Of a DNA stretch of 64,000 nt, positions 9,357 to 19,723 are shown in pieces. Source of the DNA: Gemmatales bacterium (lineage in GTDB: Bacteria > Planctomycetota > Planctomycetia > Gemmatales > HRBIN36); the NCBI GenBank assembly GCA_025060195.1, contig JANXCQ010000002.1, positions 62,001-126,000 of the forward strand, written 5' to 3'. The notes under the pieces were generated by a model. That model was not told the DNA's origin, made no database searches, and saw only the letters and a program-made list of their open reading frames with translations. The position numbers were made by a program, and so were the translations under genes. Each line of letters starts with the position of its first letter. Position 1 is the first letter of the stretch.

Positions 9357-12155
9357 ATGCGGCCCAGTTGGATATTAGGCATGGCGTGGGGACTCAGCCT
9401 GTGGGCAAGCATCTGGTGTAGCGAGCCCGTGGTTCGGGATACGGATTGGCCCATGCTAGCACGCGATCCAGGGCGAAGCGGCGCGACCCCGGTGGAGATT
9501 CGTCCGCCGATGGTGCGCAAATGGTATCGCCTCTTTGCTGACGAGGGGCTGATGGCCGGGATGCAGCCGGTCATCGCGAATGGCATGGTGTACGTAGGAA
9601 CCTTGCGGGGAATTCTGCACGCCATTGACGATGCGACCGGCCAGGATCGGTGGACTTATCGCGCTGGCGGGGCGATCCTCCATTCGTTTGCGGTAGCGGG
9701 GGATAAGGTGTTTTTTGGGGCAGCCGATGGGAAAATTTATGCCCTGCGCACGCAAGACGGTCGGCTAGTCTGGACGGTCCAGACAGGAGCGGCGGTGTGG
9801 AATGCGCCGTTGGTGTATCGGGGCGTAGTATTGGTAGGCAGTCGGGACGGTAAACTGTATGCGGTCGAGGCGGAGTCGGGGCAAGTGCGTTGGACCGCGC
9901 AGACTGGGGGCCCGATTTTGGCCAGCCCGGCTCTGGACGTGAAGAACCTGCGCGTGTACGTCGCCAGCGAGGATATGCGAGTTTATGCCGTGGATTGGGC
10001 GAGCGGGCGGATCTTATGGCGCAGTCCCAAATTGCCGGGCGCCACTTTTCGCGGCTACCATCCCGTAGTGGCGCCGGACGGTGCGGTGATGGTCACCGTA
10101 GCGCCGGTCATGTCCCAGGATTCGATCAGTCCGATTTTGTGGGACATGGTAAAGGAGATTTTCGGCGACATGGCAAGTTGGCGGCACAGCAAGGAGCGCA
10201 ACGCCCAGTTGCGCGAGCAGAATTTCAAGTTGCTGGCGCAGCCGGGAACTTATCAAAGGCAGTTGGATTATCTTCGGCGACGGCTCAGCCAGGAACCTGC
10301 GTACCAGACGTTTTTCGTGCTGGATCCGCAGGACGGTAAGCCGCGGTTCGTGGCGCCGATTGTTTATGCCGAGAGTATGAACGGTACGGGTGCGCCGCCC
10401 GTGGTGACCCCAGATGGCAAGGTGATCGTCAAATATCAGGTCTTGCTGCGGAGCCGCTATGAGCATTATTCGCCCTTCCTTAACGTGGGCTACTTGGATA
10501 CCAAGACAGGGCACATTACGCCCATCATGGATCAGACCCGCACCTACGGTTGGTACGACAGTTTGCTCTTGGTGCACGATGAGCAATCGCAATTGGTGGT
10601 GGCGGGGCGGGTGTTGATGAATACCCATCAGGATAACGTCAACGCCATGGACTTGGACACGCTACGGGGTTACGAGGCGCCCTTGGCCACGAATATCCAC
10701 GAGCCGAAACCAGGCGAGGCCTTGGCGATTTGGGCGCAGATCGTGCGTGGCCAACCGTTGCCGCCGGGCAAGGAGTGGCTGATTCGGGGCACGGCAGTGT
10801 ACGGCGGCGGCTCGGCGCTGGATGTGCCTGTTTCGATAGCGGGAGATAGTTTTTATTACGTGCCTAGTCATGAGTTGAATGCGAGTTGTGCGGTGATCGC
10901 ATACCGCCGACTGCGTCCTGGCGAGAAAGCACCTGCGTTGGAGGCCAAGTTGGATAAGCCGACGCCCGCGGAGTTGGAGAAGTTGCGCCAGATGCCCTGG
11001 GATTGGGATATCCTGCAATCGCCGCGGATTCGGGAGTTTTTCGACGCCTCGCTCGCCCCGCCGGGCACCCGACGCACGCCCCTGAACGAGAGTGCCGCCG
11101 CTGCGGTGGCCAAGATTCCTGATGCCGATTTGGAGCGGTTCATCTGGGAAATCCCACCGCGGCGTTCATCGGCCGAGACGGACGCGGGCGCGGCGCCATT
11201 GCGGCAGCGCCTCATGGACGCGGTCGCTGAGTTGATTCAGGACACCTGGCAGCCGCTCATCTTCCCCGCAGGTAAGCATCCGATTGAGGCCTACCGCTTT
11301 TTCGCCGAGCCAACGGAGACGCTATACACGTTGGCATTAGCTTACCCGCACTTGCCGACGCGCTGGCAGGAACAGGTGCGGGAGTTCGTCGCTGGTTGGT
11401 CGAAACCTGGCGGTCCGCTCGATGGCCCAACGGGACGGGCAACGCTCGACCCACGACAGGGACGTGTCCGCTCAGCCTACGACGTACCTCCTGAGAAGCT
11501 GTGGCGCGTAGTGGATGACTTTCACCGCACGCCTTTGGCGCGATTGTATCCGCTATGGTATTGGGCACATGTCACGGGAGATTGGTCGCACGTGAAGCGG
11601 CACTGGCCGGATTTACGACGGCTCGTCGAGCAGCCGCCTAACCGTGTGGAGGAGGATTGTCGGAACGGCTACGTGGCGGGACTGATCGCGTATTGTCGCA
11701 TGGCCCGACATCTGGGCGACGAGGAAGCGGTGAAGCGCGGCGTGGAATTGGCTCGGCGGGCAATGCGCGAACGGTTGGAATTTGAGCTAGCGCACCCGGC
11801 TGGGGCAGTGTTCAGCGATGTGCCCGTAGGTCGGCAGGTGGTGGCACGCTGGCGTTACCTGACGCCGGAAGTGGCTCGCTTACTCGCGACCTATGCGGGG
11901 GACATTCCCCGTCGGCTCATGGAGCGCTACGTCGATTATCACCGACCGACCTGGTGGCTGGCGTGGAATGTGGAGTTGGCTAATCGCAACGAGAGTCCGT
12001 TCAGCTTGCCGACAATGGCCCAGGAAATTTTCACCGCGCGGGCTTGGTTATTAGGGGAGTCGTCACGGCAGTTACAGAGCTACCTAGATATCCCGTGGTG
12101 CGCCGCGGATTTATACTACATCCAAAAACTCGTTTTATGTCTCGAAGCCGATTAG
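9357..12155 (+). CDS. Secreted PQQ-type beta-propeller protein
   Basis: A 932-residue protein with a signal peptide (MRPSWILGMAWGLSLWASIWC). Residues 30-230 contain repeated PQQ-propeller blades such as GILHAIDDATGQDRWTY, GKIYALRTQDGRLVWT, GKLYAVEAESGQVRW and MRVYAVDWASGRILW. The middle is poorly conserved, and the last 300 residues look alpha-helical, possibly an alpha/alpha toroid (many WY/W-rich helices). Such proteins are abundant in planctomycetes; whether PQQ is bound cannot be told, since structural propellers of this type usually do not bind it. The ATG has only a weak GGAG about ten bases upstream. Cys21-22 might be a lipobox-like end of the signal but is not a clear one. Confidence 0.75.
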   Translation: MRPSWILGMAWGLSLWASIWCSEPVVRDTDWPMLARDPGRSGATPVEIRPPMVRKWYRLFADEGLMAGMQPVIANGMVYVGTLRGILHAIDDATGQDRWTYRAGGAILHSFAVAGDKVFFGAADGKIYALRTQDGRLVWTVQTGAAVWNAPLVYRGVVLVGSRDGKLYAVEAESGQVRWTAQTGGPILASPALDVKNLRVYVASEDMRVYAVDWASGRILWRSPKLPGATFRGYHPVVAPDGAVMVTVAPVMSQDSISPILWDMVKEIFGDMASWRHSKERNAQLREQNFKLLAQPGTYQRQLDYLRRRLSQEPAYQTFFVLDPQDGKPRFVAPIVYAESMNGTGAPPVVTPDGKVIVKYQVLLRSRYEHYSPFLNVGYLDTKTGHITPIMDQTRTYGWYDSLLLVHDEQSQLVVAGRVLMNTHQDNVNAMDLDTLRGYEAPLATNIHEPKPGEALAIWAQIVRGQPLPPGKEWLIRGTAVYGGGSALDVPVSIAGDSFYYVPSHELNASCAVIAYRRLRPGEKAPALEAKLDKPTPAELEKLRQMPWDWDILQSPRIREFFDASLAPPGTRRTPLNESAAAAVAKIPDADLERFIWEIPPRRSSAETDAGAAPLRQRLMDAVAELIQDTWQPLIFPAGKHPIEAYRFFAEPTETLYTLALAYPHLPTRWQEQVREFVAGWSKPGGPLDGPTGRATLDPRQGRVRSAYDVPPEKLWRVVDDFHRTPLARLYPLWYWAHVTGDWSHVKRHWPDLRRLVEQPPNRVEEDCRNGYVAGLIAYCRMARHLGDEEAVKRGVELARRAMRERLEFELAHPAGAVFSDVPVGRQVVARWRYLTPEVARLLATYAGDIPRRLMERYVDYHRPTWWLAWNVELANRNESPFSLPTMAQEIFTARAWLLGESSRQLQSYLDIPWCAADLYYIQKLVLCLEAD

Positions 12156-12890
12156 CAGCGGCGACGACTGGCTATGTGACTAAATTTATCCTCGAGAACG
12201 ATCTTAATTCGATGATGATAAGATGATAATTTGCGCGATGACAGTTAATCCTCAGGCTGAGGGCAAGCGGTGGGATGTGAGCTTAGTATCCTGCGAATTA
12301 TAGGAGGCGTTCCTAATAAGTTTATGGGCGCCGCCGTCACTCGCGCCGCAGCTCCCGGAGCCTGCGAATTACGCTAGGCACACTGTATCACGTTCACGGG
12401 AGTAATAACTCTATTACAGGTTACACAGATTAGCGTAGGCGAAGGAAGCAAGAGCGGAATGAATGCTAATAGCTGGGACAGGCGAGGTGGTATATCAGTT
12501 GATTTCTAAATATAGTTGCACTGGCGCGACGAGCGTTTTATCAGGCACTCAGACTTTATAAAGAGCCGTTTATGATCCTCGCTAATTTAGCGTTGTCGTG
12601 AACCTACAGTGCTGGAAGGATAAGCGGAGAATCGGCTGCAAGGATAAGCGGAGAATTGGTAGTAAACGGCATTATATGGAAGTATTTAGAACATTAGTTA
12701 TACATTCCCTTCACGCACTTACAAGTTGAATGGCATCAGTTTAGTGTTATGCACTTCTTATGACATTATGAGATGCATTGCCGCGTTGAAATATGGCGAA
12801 CATAAGCACGCGTATAGATAGATTAGTTGCAGTATCCCTATTAGTTAGCGGTTCGCGGCTGAGATGTTACTAGATTGGATTGCGACGGAA
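12156..12890. other. Long gene-free stretch between convergent giant genes
   Basis: These 735 bases have no convincing reading frame with a ribosome binding site and are more A+T-rich than the flanks. They hold an 11-base direct repeat CCTGCGAATTA (12290-12300 and 12361-12371) and the 20-base tandem repeat listed separately. I recognise no structured RNA. Both flanking genes end here, so it is not an obvious promoter region. Confidence 0.6.
12616..12659. repeat. Two-copy 20-bp direct repeat in intergenic DNA
   Basis: AAGGATAAGCGGAGAATCGG at 12616-12635 recurs at 12640-12659 with one difference (T for C at position 18). The period is 24 bases. It lies in the convergent intergenic region. It may be a remnant of a longer array or a protein-binding site. 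Confidence 0.8.
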
Positions 12891-15800
12891 TCAGGGGCCC
12901 TTGACAATTTGAGCGCGGGCGGGAGAGTCGGGGACATTTTCCAGGATGACGCGAAGGCCGAGGTCACCCCGTTGGCGTTTGTCAATGCGGAAGGTGAGGG
13001 TGTGTAGTCCGGGCGATACGGTGATGCGTGTCTGTTCGGCCAGGGGAATTTCCTGACCGTCGAGCCAGAGAGTGAGTCCTTTTGTGGAATTTAAGACAAG
13101 CATAAGTTGTCCGGGAGTACCGACGTCGAGGCGAGTTTGTACCAGGCTGAGCGGAGCCGAGCCGAGGTCGCTCAGCGGCAGTTCGCCGGAAACTAGGCTA
13201 TAAACGGGTGCCCAAGGGATGGCGGGATCGCGACTGAGGCGGAGGATGTCTTCGCCTGTAAGTTGGCTCAGGTCGAGTTGGGGAGCTTGTAAGTGCCGCC
13301 AAGTACGGAATACAGCGACGTTGGGAGTGGCGAACGGGCCGGGTTTGCCCAGCTCACTGAGGAAACGGCATAAGTCGAGGAATTCCTGACGTGTCATCTG
13401 GTCGACGAGTCCTTGGGGCATAATGGATGGGGCATCAGCCAGCTCTTCGACGGCGCTCATGGGGATGCTGAGAGTTTGTCGGGAGGCGCCGTCGCGGATG
13501 ACAATTTCTTTCGGGGTTTTGTGGGCTAACACGCCGTGATAGATTTTCCCATCGCGGGTGGCGACTGTCACGCAGGCGTAGCCTTCGCGGACTGCTTTTT
13601 GCGGCAAGAGAACGGCCTCGACGATGTAGTCGAGGGGCGAGCTGGTGCCAATCCCTTCCAGGTCGGGGCCAACGTGAGGGCCAGCTCCTGCCAGTGCATG
13701 GCACGACTGGCAGCCCAGGTCTTTGCGGCGAAAGACGCGCTCGCCGCGGAAGGGATCGCCTTTGGTTCGCACCTCGTCGAGCAGTTGCCGCAATTCGATT
13801 TTGGTTAGTTCCTTGCTGAGCGCGCCTGATCCCGCGAACCGTGCTAAAAGTTCTTGGAGTGGGGCGTGGGGAATGCCCGCGCTATGGAGGAAGCGTAAAG
13901 CGAGCTTGGCGGCATCAGGGTGCAGCTGGCGCTGGTGCAGCGATTGTACCAACGTGTCTGCCCCGCCTCGGCGTGTCAGGACTGCCTCTAACGCGGGGGT
14001 CAGGTCGTGAGCACCGGGATCTGTAGTGAGCAACTCGGCGAGGGCTTGGGCTGCCTCGGCGGTACGCGTTTCGGCCAGGACAGCGATAGCGGCCAGGCGC
14101 AGCCCCAGGTCGTGGCCCGGGCGGCTATACTCTGTCAGCAAGGGGATAATTTGCGGGTCTTGGAGTGCGAGCAAGGCCTGCCAAGCGGCTTGACGGACGT
14201 AGAGAGGCGTGCCCTCTTGTCGGGCTAGTCGGCGCAAAGTTTCGACGGAGCTTCGTTGTTGCCAGACCCCTGCGAGGCGAGCCGCGGCGGCTACGACAGG
14301 AGGATGCGGGGATTGGAGCAATGCTTCCAGACGCGTGGCGACTTCGCGGGGTTGGGTTGTGCGGCGACGCCAGGTGTCGGCTAAGGCGTCGAGTAGGCGG
14401 GCGTGCAGATGGGGGTCGTACGGCCGACCCGCTTGCTGGAAGATGTGAAGCAGTCGTTCGTACTCGAAGACCTCGAACAGTTCATCCGGGTTGCCGCTGG
14501 CGGCGATGAGGAGGAGAGTCGGTTCGAGTCGGTCGGCGGGGATTTTGCCTGCTTTGAGCAGGGCCAACAGCGCGCCGACACTTTGGGCCCGCACGGCGGT
14601 GAGCGCGGCTTGGATGCGGTGCGGTTTACCGTCGAAGGTAAGCCGACCTGCCTGAAATTCGGGCCACCAATAATCCCGCAGGGCCAAGGCGGTGTGGCGA
14701 AAAGCATATTCGAGCGTGCGGTCCATGGGAAAATCAGCGGCGCGTGCGGCGAGCTCCATAGCTCGCGCTTGGGGAATGTAGCTTAGCGCGACCAGTGCTT
14801 CCATGCGTACGCGGGGATGGGGGTCGCTGACCAGGGGGGCGAGGCGATCTAAGGCGTCGGGAATTTGTTCGAGCCAGTAGCGGAGCACGATCACGGCGGC
14901 CGCGCGGGCTTCCGGCTTAGGCGAACGCAGCACCGCATCCAGCAGTGGCAAGTCCACTACGTCAATGGTCTGGAACGCCCAGAGCGCCTCCAGGCGGTGA
15001 TGCTCGAAGTTGGGGTCTTTAGGGTCAAGCCGCTGGACGAACCGGCGCAGGCCCTCGGCGATTTTTCGCTGCTGGTCGGGGTCGGCCGCGCGGTCATACA
15101 GAAGCCGTCGGGTTATATCGCGGATATAGCCTTCGGGCGATTTGAGCTGCTCGATCAGTTGGTCATTGGGCAAATCGTGGAGGCGGGGGCGTGGTAAAGG
15201 TCGGCGACCCTTTTGCGTGATACGCCAGATGCGGCCATTGAGATGGTCGCGCCGGGGATCGCGGAATTCGTATTGCATGTGGCCGATGATTTCCTGGAAG
15301 AAGTCGGCGATGTAGATGGCTCCATCAGGACCGATTTTCACATCCACGGGGCGGAAGTAGGGTTCGTCTGAATTGATGAGTAGCGGTTGCAGTTCACGGG
15401 TGGCGAAACCTGCGCCGTCGTCGCTGAACTCGTAGAGATTAACGGTCTTATTCTTGAACGCGTTGAGCACCATCAAGCCGCGATATTTTTCGCTGAAATG
15501 GGTGCTATAGATAAACTCGTTGCCACAGGCTTTCGGAGCGGCAGTGCCAGGAGTACGTTCGCGGGGTTTACTGGAGACACAGCCGGGGTTGAGATGCCAA
15601 ATGCCTCCTTGAGGGCCTTCGGTGAGGAAACATTGTCCCCATTGGTCGAAGGCGATGCCCCAGGGATTAGTAGCCGTGCCCACGTTGAAGAAACCGAGCC
15701 GCACCTTGCGGGGCTCGAGCTCGAAGGTGCAGCCGTCATCCATGCGGACGATGCCCCAGGGCGTTTCCACTTGCGTGTGCAGGAAGATGCCCGACAACAT

Positions 15801-16478
15801 GAGTAATCGGCCATTCGGGCTCCATCGGAAGGCGCTGATGGCGTGGTGGTTATCTTCGGTGCCGAAACCGCTCAGGAAGATCCGCATTTCGTCAGCGCGA
15901 AGGTCGCCGTCGGTATCGCGGAGGAAAAGCAAATCTGGCTGGTTGGCGACATATACCCCACCGTCGCCCAGAGCGAGGCCCGTGGGCACGTAGAGCTTGT
16001 CGTAGAAAATCGTGCACTTGTCCGCGACCCCGTCGGCGTCGGTATCTTCAAGCACGCTGATGAAGTCCATGTGGCGCTGTCCCGGAAGAGCTTGCGGGTA
16101 CATGGGCGAATTGATGACCCACAAGCGGTTCTGACTATCCCAACACATGGCCACAGGATTGACCACCCAGGGCGAACTGGCGAACAGGTTCACCTCGAAG
16201 TCAGGATGGACGAGAAAACGTTTGAGTTGCTCGGCCGGGTCGTGGACACGGTTATGCGGATAAAGCCGCTTCAATTCATCCCAGATTTTCTCAGGCGTGA
16301 TTCCAGGCGTGACTGCCTGAGGTGGGGCGGGCCGAGCCGAAACCGTTCGACTCGGTACGGTCTGCGCCTTGGCCGGAGAAGTGGGCTTCTGCTTCGAGAT
16401 AACCGACGCATCCTCCAGCAGCAGTCCCGCTGCGCACGTTACAACGACAATCCAGGAAGGCATGACGCGACGCCACAT
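12891..16478 (-). CDS. PVC-type secreted propeller/HEAT/cytochrome c-like protein
   Basis: A 1195-residue exported protein of the planctomycete 'membrane-bound dehydrogenase / PVC-type haem-binding' architecture. Order: signal peptide (WRRVMPSWIVVVTCAAGLLL), an N-terminal six-bladed propeller at about 80-420 (VLEDTDADGVADKC, FLRDTDGDLRADEM), a long HEAT-like helical region at about 450-900, and a c-type haem domain with CQSCH inside GERVFRRKDLGCQSCH. A C-terminal beta-rich domain follows. Family members are predicted periplasmic redox proteins, but substrates are generally unknown. I chose ATG 16478 over the ATGs at 16520/16517 because AGGAG sits eight bases upstream and the signal peptide starts there. 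Confidence 0.85.
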   Translation of the reverse strand: MWRRVMPSWIVVVTCAAGLLLEDASVISKQKPTSPAKAQTVPSRTVSARPAPPQAVTPGITPEKIWDELKRLYPHNRVHDPAEQLKRFLVHPDFEVNLFASSPWVVNPVAMCWDSQNRLWVINSPMYPQALPGQRHMDFISVLEDTDADGVADKCTIFYDKLYVPTGLALGDGGVYVANQPDLLFLRDTDGDLRADEMRIFLSGFGTEDNHHAISAFRWSPNGRLLMLSGIFLHTQVETPWGIVRMDDGCTFELEPRKVRLGFFNVGTATNPWGIAFDQWGQCFLTEGPQGGIWHLNPGCVSSKPRERTPGTAAPKACGNEFIYSTHFSEKYRGLMVLNAFKNKTVNLYEFSDDGAGFATRELQPLLINSDEPYFRPVDVKIGPDGAIYIADFFQEIIGHMQYEFRDPRRDHLNGRIWRITQKGRRPLPRPRLHDLPNDQLIEQLKSPEGYIRDITRRLLYDRAADPDQQRKIAEGLRRFVQRLDPKDPNFEHHRLEALWAFQTIDVVDLPLLDAVLRSPKPEARAAAVIVLRYWLEQIPDALDRLAPLVSDPHPRVRMEALVALSYIPQARAMELAARAADFPMDRTLEYAFRHTALALRDYWWPEFQAGRLTFDGKPHRIQAALTAVRAQSVGALLALLKAGKIPADRLEPTLLLIAASGNPDELFEVFEYERLLHIFQQAGRPYDPHLHARLLDALADTWRRRTTQPREVATRLEALLQSPHPPVVAAAARLAGVWQQRSSVETLRRLARQEGTPLYVRQAAWQALLALQDPQIIPLLTEYSRPGHDLGLRLAAIAVLAETRTAEAAQALAELLTTDPGAHDLTPALEAVLTRRGGADTLVQSLHQRQLHPDAAKLALRFLHSAGIPHAPLQELLARFAGSGALSKELTKIELRQLLDEVRTKGDPFRGERVFRRKDLGCQSCHALAGAGPHVGPDLEGIGTSSPLDYIVEAVLLPQKAVREGYACVTVATRDGKIYHGVLAHKTPKEIVIRDGASRQTLSIPMSAVEELADAPSIMPQGLVDQMTRQEFLDLCRFLSELGKPGPFATPNVAVFRTWRHLQAPQLDLSQLTGEDILRLSRDPAIPWAPVYSLVSGELPLSDLGSAPLSLVQTRLDVGTPGQLMLVLNSTKGLTLWLDGQEIPLAEQTRITVSPGLHTLTFRIDKRQRGDLGLRVILENVPDSPARAQIVKGP

Positions 16479-16659
16479 AGGGAGAGCTCCTGATAAAGGC
16501 GGGAGGGTCTTAGTCATCATGCTGATTATATGGCCAGGGAGCTAATCGTTACGGGACGATTGACAATGGGCCAGATGATACTCAGACTAATCCGGGTCTT
16601 TTTCTGGGCCGAAGTCCGACGTGTGCGCATATCAATCTCCCCATAGCCGAGGAACCGAC

Positions 16660-19575
16660 ATGAGCCGAGCCAATGCCTTTGCAGCGGAAATGAAGCCGAA
16701 GTCAGCCGCAAACGACCGTGTTGGTGTCCAGTCAGGCCGCTTTCGAGTTAGTTGGTTGTTGGGTGGGATGTTATTTGTTGTGAGCGCGGTATCGGCTAGT
16801 TTTGTCGCGTATGTCAGTGCTCAGGCACCTGCGAAGGCAACCGTTGCGAGGGAACTGGTGGGGCACTCAGAGTTGGCTTATCATGTGGCATGGAGTCCTG
16901 ACGGACGGTTGCTGGCCAGTGCGGGTTTTGATAATAGCGTGCGGCTATGGGACGTCGAATCCGGGCGGGAACTACGCCGATTCCCTGGGCCAACCACTGC
17001 ACAAACCATCCTAGCCTTACACGTGGCCTTCAGTCCGAATGGACAGTTTCTTGCGGGCGCATTCTCCGACAATCAGGTGCGTGTTTGGGACGTTCCCTTG
17101 AACAATGCTATTCGCACTCTGGAAGGGGCTACCGACACGCTGGTGACGCTAGCCATTTCCTCCGATGGCAATCGCTTGGCCGCCGCGGGAAAAGACCGCA
17201 TCATACGGATCTGGAACCTCGCCGACGGCAAGGTCGTCGCTAACGCTGAAGGACACACGGGCACAATCACGGGACTATCTTTCAGCGGTAACAATCAGCA
17301 GTTGGCGAGCGTGGCAGAAGACGGCACCTTGCGAATCTGGAATGTCGCTGATGGAAAAGTGATGAGCGTGATCGGTGCCCATGCAGGTCGGCCGACAGCC
17401 GTGGCTTTTCACGTCAACAACCAGGCGGTGTACACGGCCGACAGCGAGGGCGTGATGAAATTGTGGACGTTGCCCATGCCTGCGTCGCGGTTCGTGCCTG
17501 CTAACGAAGGCGTTCAGTGGGCCGAGAGTTCGCCCGATGGCAGTCGGATGTTGCTAATCGGCCCGGATCGAGTAACCCGATTGTTCAACGCGGCATCGGG
17601 CCAAGTCGAATTTGCGCTGCCTGCTTGGACTCAGCCCGTTCGCGCTGCCGCTTGGAGTCCCAAAGGAACCCATGTCGTGTTCGCCTTGGCGGATCGCAGT
17701 TGTCGAGTGCTCGACCTGGCTCAGAAGAAAGAGACTGCTACGGTGGAAAAATTGCCTGCGGATGTCAACGCCTTGGCCGTGTCTCCCGACGGCGGCCAAT
17801 GGGTGATGGCGCTGGCGGACGGCACCCTGCGCGTCCATCAATGCGCTGATGGGAAAGAGCTGCGCCAATGGCCGGCGCATGCGGGAGGTACCCTCCTGGT
17901 GAAATATCTACCCAATGGTCAACTGGTCAGCGCAGGCGCCGACAAACTGATAATCGTTTGGACACCGGAAGGAAAACCCCAGCAGAAGCTCGAAGTCGGT
18001 GACAACCCGTTGTCACTGGCGGTCAACCGCGACGGCAACCGCCTGGCCGTCGGGTTAGCGAAAGCGGTGCGGTGGTGGAGCCTACCCGATGGCAAGGAAA
18101 TGCCGGCCTTACCTCAGGCGGCACCTGTGACAGCTCTACAATTCTCGGGCGACAACACCCGCCTGGCAGTGGGCCGAGCCGATGGCCGCTGCGCTATTTG
18201 GGACTTGGTCAGTGCGCGCGAGGCCCAATTCTTCCAACTCGACGGCGCGATCCGGCACCTGGCGTTCACGGGCAACAATCAAACGCTCCTGACCAGTTCG
18301 GAAAAGCTCGCATTGGGCGTCCTGGGTCTGGCCAACGTGCGCGTCGTACCCGCCCACAGCCAGGCCATTTCTGACTTCGCCCTGACGCCTAACATCAGCC
18401 ATGCTCTGACGGCCAGCGCCGACGGCACCGTACGCTTTGTCAACCTGGGCACGGGCGCTCTGGAACGCCAACACGCCACGCCACACGGGAATGTTACTGC
18501 CATTGCCGTGGCCCGTAACACCGCCTTCTTCGTTACTGCGGGCACCGACAAGACCATACGCTTCTGGAACTTTGCCGATGGGAAAGAGCTGAAAGCGCTT
18601 CCCGTGCCCGCTCCGGCACGAAGCCTAGCCCTCGCACCGAACAATGCGCTTTTGGTCGCAGCCTTGGAAAACGGGCTAGCGCACGTCATCCACAGCGCCT
18701 GGCAGCCTGGCCAACCACTGCCCCAACAATTTGGCAACACCGTGCAAGAGTATCAGCAGCCAGGTAGCAACGAAGGAAAAGTCACCTGGCATCCGAGCGA
18801 CAACGCCATTTGGTTCAGCGTGGCCGGCGATAAGGTCGTGCGGGTCTGGCGCGTCGCCTCGGAATCGCCAGTACGCACATTGACCGGGCACGGCCAAATG
18901 GTAGATGCCGTCGCGTTTAGTCCCGATGGCAATCAGCTAGCCACCGTCGGCCATGACGGCACCTTACGGTTTTGGGAGTTAGCCAGTGGCAAGCCGATTC
19001 GCACGGTAAATTTGGCCGTGCAGCCGCAACCGCAGCCGGTATACGCTGTGGTTTGGCTCGGCGAAGGTAAACAAGTAGCAGCCACGGGTTTGCCGAGAAA
19101 AATCTGGCTCGTGGACGTGCCCAGCGGCAACATAATACGCGAATTGCGGGCTTTCGATGAAAAAGAGTTTCCCCGCGGCCATCGGGACAGTGTCTTCAGT
19201 TTGGCCGCATTGCCAGGGGGCTCCCAATTGCTGAGCGCGGGCGCCGACGGACAAATCAAACTGTGGAACCTGACCGATGGTCAGGTGCTTCAGGACTTTG
19301 TGGATCCCGAAGTCTCCACGAAACCGAACGCCCCGGGAAAAGCCCACGCTGATTTCGTCAGCAATCTTCGCCTCTCCCCCGATAGCAAGTACCTTCTGAG
19401 CGTGGGCAGTAGCGGATGGGTAAAAATCTGGAAATTGGAGAGCCGAGAAGTGGTATATCGCCAGCGATTCGGCGAACCTTGCTATGCGGGAGCCTGGGCG
19501 CCCGATGGCAAACGGATTGCCATCACCACGCAACAAGGCAAGATCATCGTCCTGAACATTCCACCGTTACCATGA
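16660..19575 (+). CDS. Membrane-anchored WD40-repeat protein
   Basis: A 971-residue protein made of about 14 WD40-type repeats. Good examples are LAYHVAWSPDGRLLASAGFD with VRLWDV, and VDAVAFSPDGNQLATVGHD with LRFWEL. One hydrophobic segment at about 31-53 (WLLGGMLFVVSAVSASFVAYV) acts as a signal anchor, so the propellers should lie outside the cytoplasm. The start ATG at 16660 has AGGA seven bases upstream; the frame is open to a GTG at 16621 but that has no supporting site. Two seven-bladed propellers would account for the repeat number. Likely a protein-interaction scaffold; no catalytic motif seen. Confidence 0.88.
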   Translation: MSRANAFAAEMKPKSAANDRVGVQSGRFRVSWLLGGMLFVVSAVSASFVAYVSAQAPAKATVARELVGHSELAYHVAWSPDGRLLASAGFDNSVRLWDVESGRELRRFPGPTTAQTILALHVAFSPNGQFLAGAFSDNQVRVWDVPLNNAIRTLEGATDTLVTLAISSDGNRLAAAGKDRIIRIWNLADGKVVANAEGHTGTITGLSFSGNNQQLASVAEDGTLRIWNVADGKVMSVIGAHAGRPTAVAFHVNNQAVYTADSEGVMKLWTLPMPASRFVPANEGVQWAESSPDGSRMLLIGPDRVTRLFNAASGQVEFALPAWTQPVRAAAWSPKGTHVVFALADRSCRVLDLAQKKETATVEKLPADVNALAVSPDGGQWVMALADGTLRVHQCADGKELRQWPAHAGGTLLVKYLPNGQLVSAGADKLIIVWTPEGKPQQKLEVGDNPLSLAVNRDGNRLAVGLAKAVRWWSLPDGKEMPALPQAAPVTALQFSGDNTRLAVGRADGRCAIWDLVSAREAQFFQLDGAIRHLAFTGNNQTLLTSSEKLALGVLGLANVRVVPAHSQAISDFALTPNISHALTASADGTVRFVNLGTGALERQHATPHGNVTAIAVARNTAFFVTAGTDKTIRFWNFADGKELKALPVPAPARSLALAPNNALLVAALENGLAHVIHSAWQPGQPLPQQFGNTVQEYQQPGSNEGKVTWHPSDNAIWFSVAGDKVVRVWRVASESPVRTLTGHGQMVDAVAFSPDGNQLATVGHDGTLRFWELASGKPIRTVNLAVQPQPQPVYAVVWLGEGKQVAATGLPRKIWLVDVPSGNIIRELRAFDEKEFPRGHRDSVFSLAALPGGSQLLSAGADGQIKLWNLTDGQVLQDFVDPEVSTKPNAPGKAHADFVSNLRLSPDSKYLLSVGSSGWVKIWKLESREVVYRQRFGEPCYAGAWAPDGKRIAITTQQGKIIVLNIPPLP

Positions 19576-19723
19576 AGTTGGCCTCGTTCGCCCGAAACTC
19601 AGGGCAAGACAGTCATGGCTCGGTCTGCTACAATGCGATCAGCGGGAGTCTTGACTCAGTGGGTATCGCTCTTTTCTGCGAGCCAGCTGCACGGTCACAT
19701 CGGTGAACCGGTGAGGAGGAGTC

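Noticed and set aside
12616-12659. Possible CRISPR array
   Set aside because: Only two units, a 4-base gap instead of a spacer, and no cas genes in the window.
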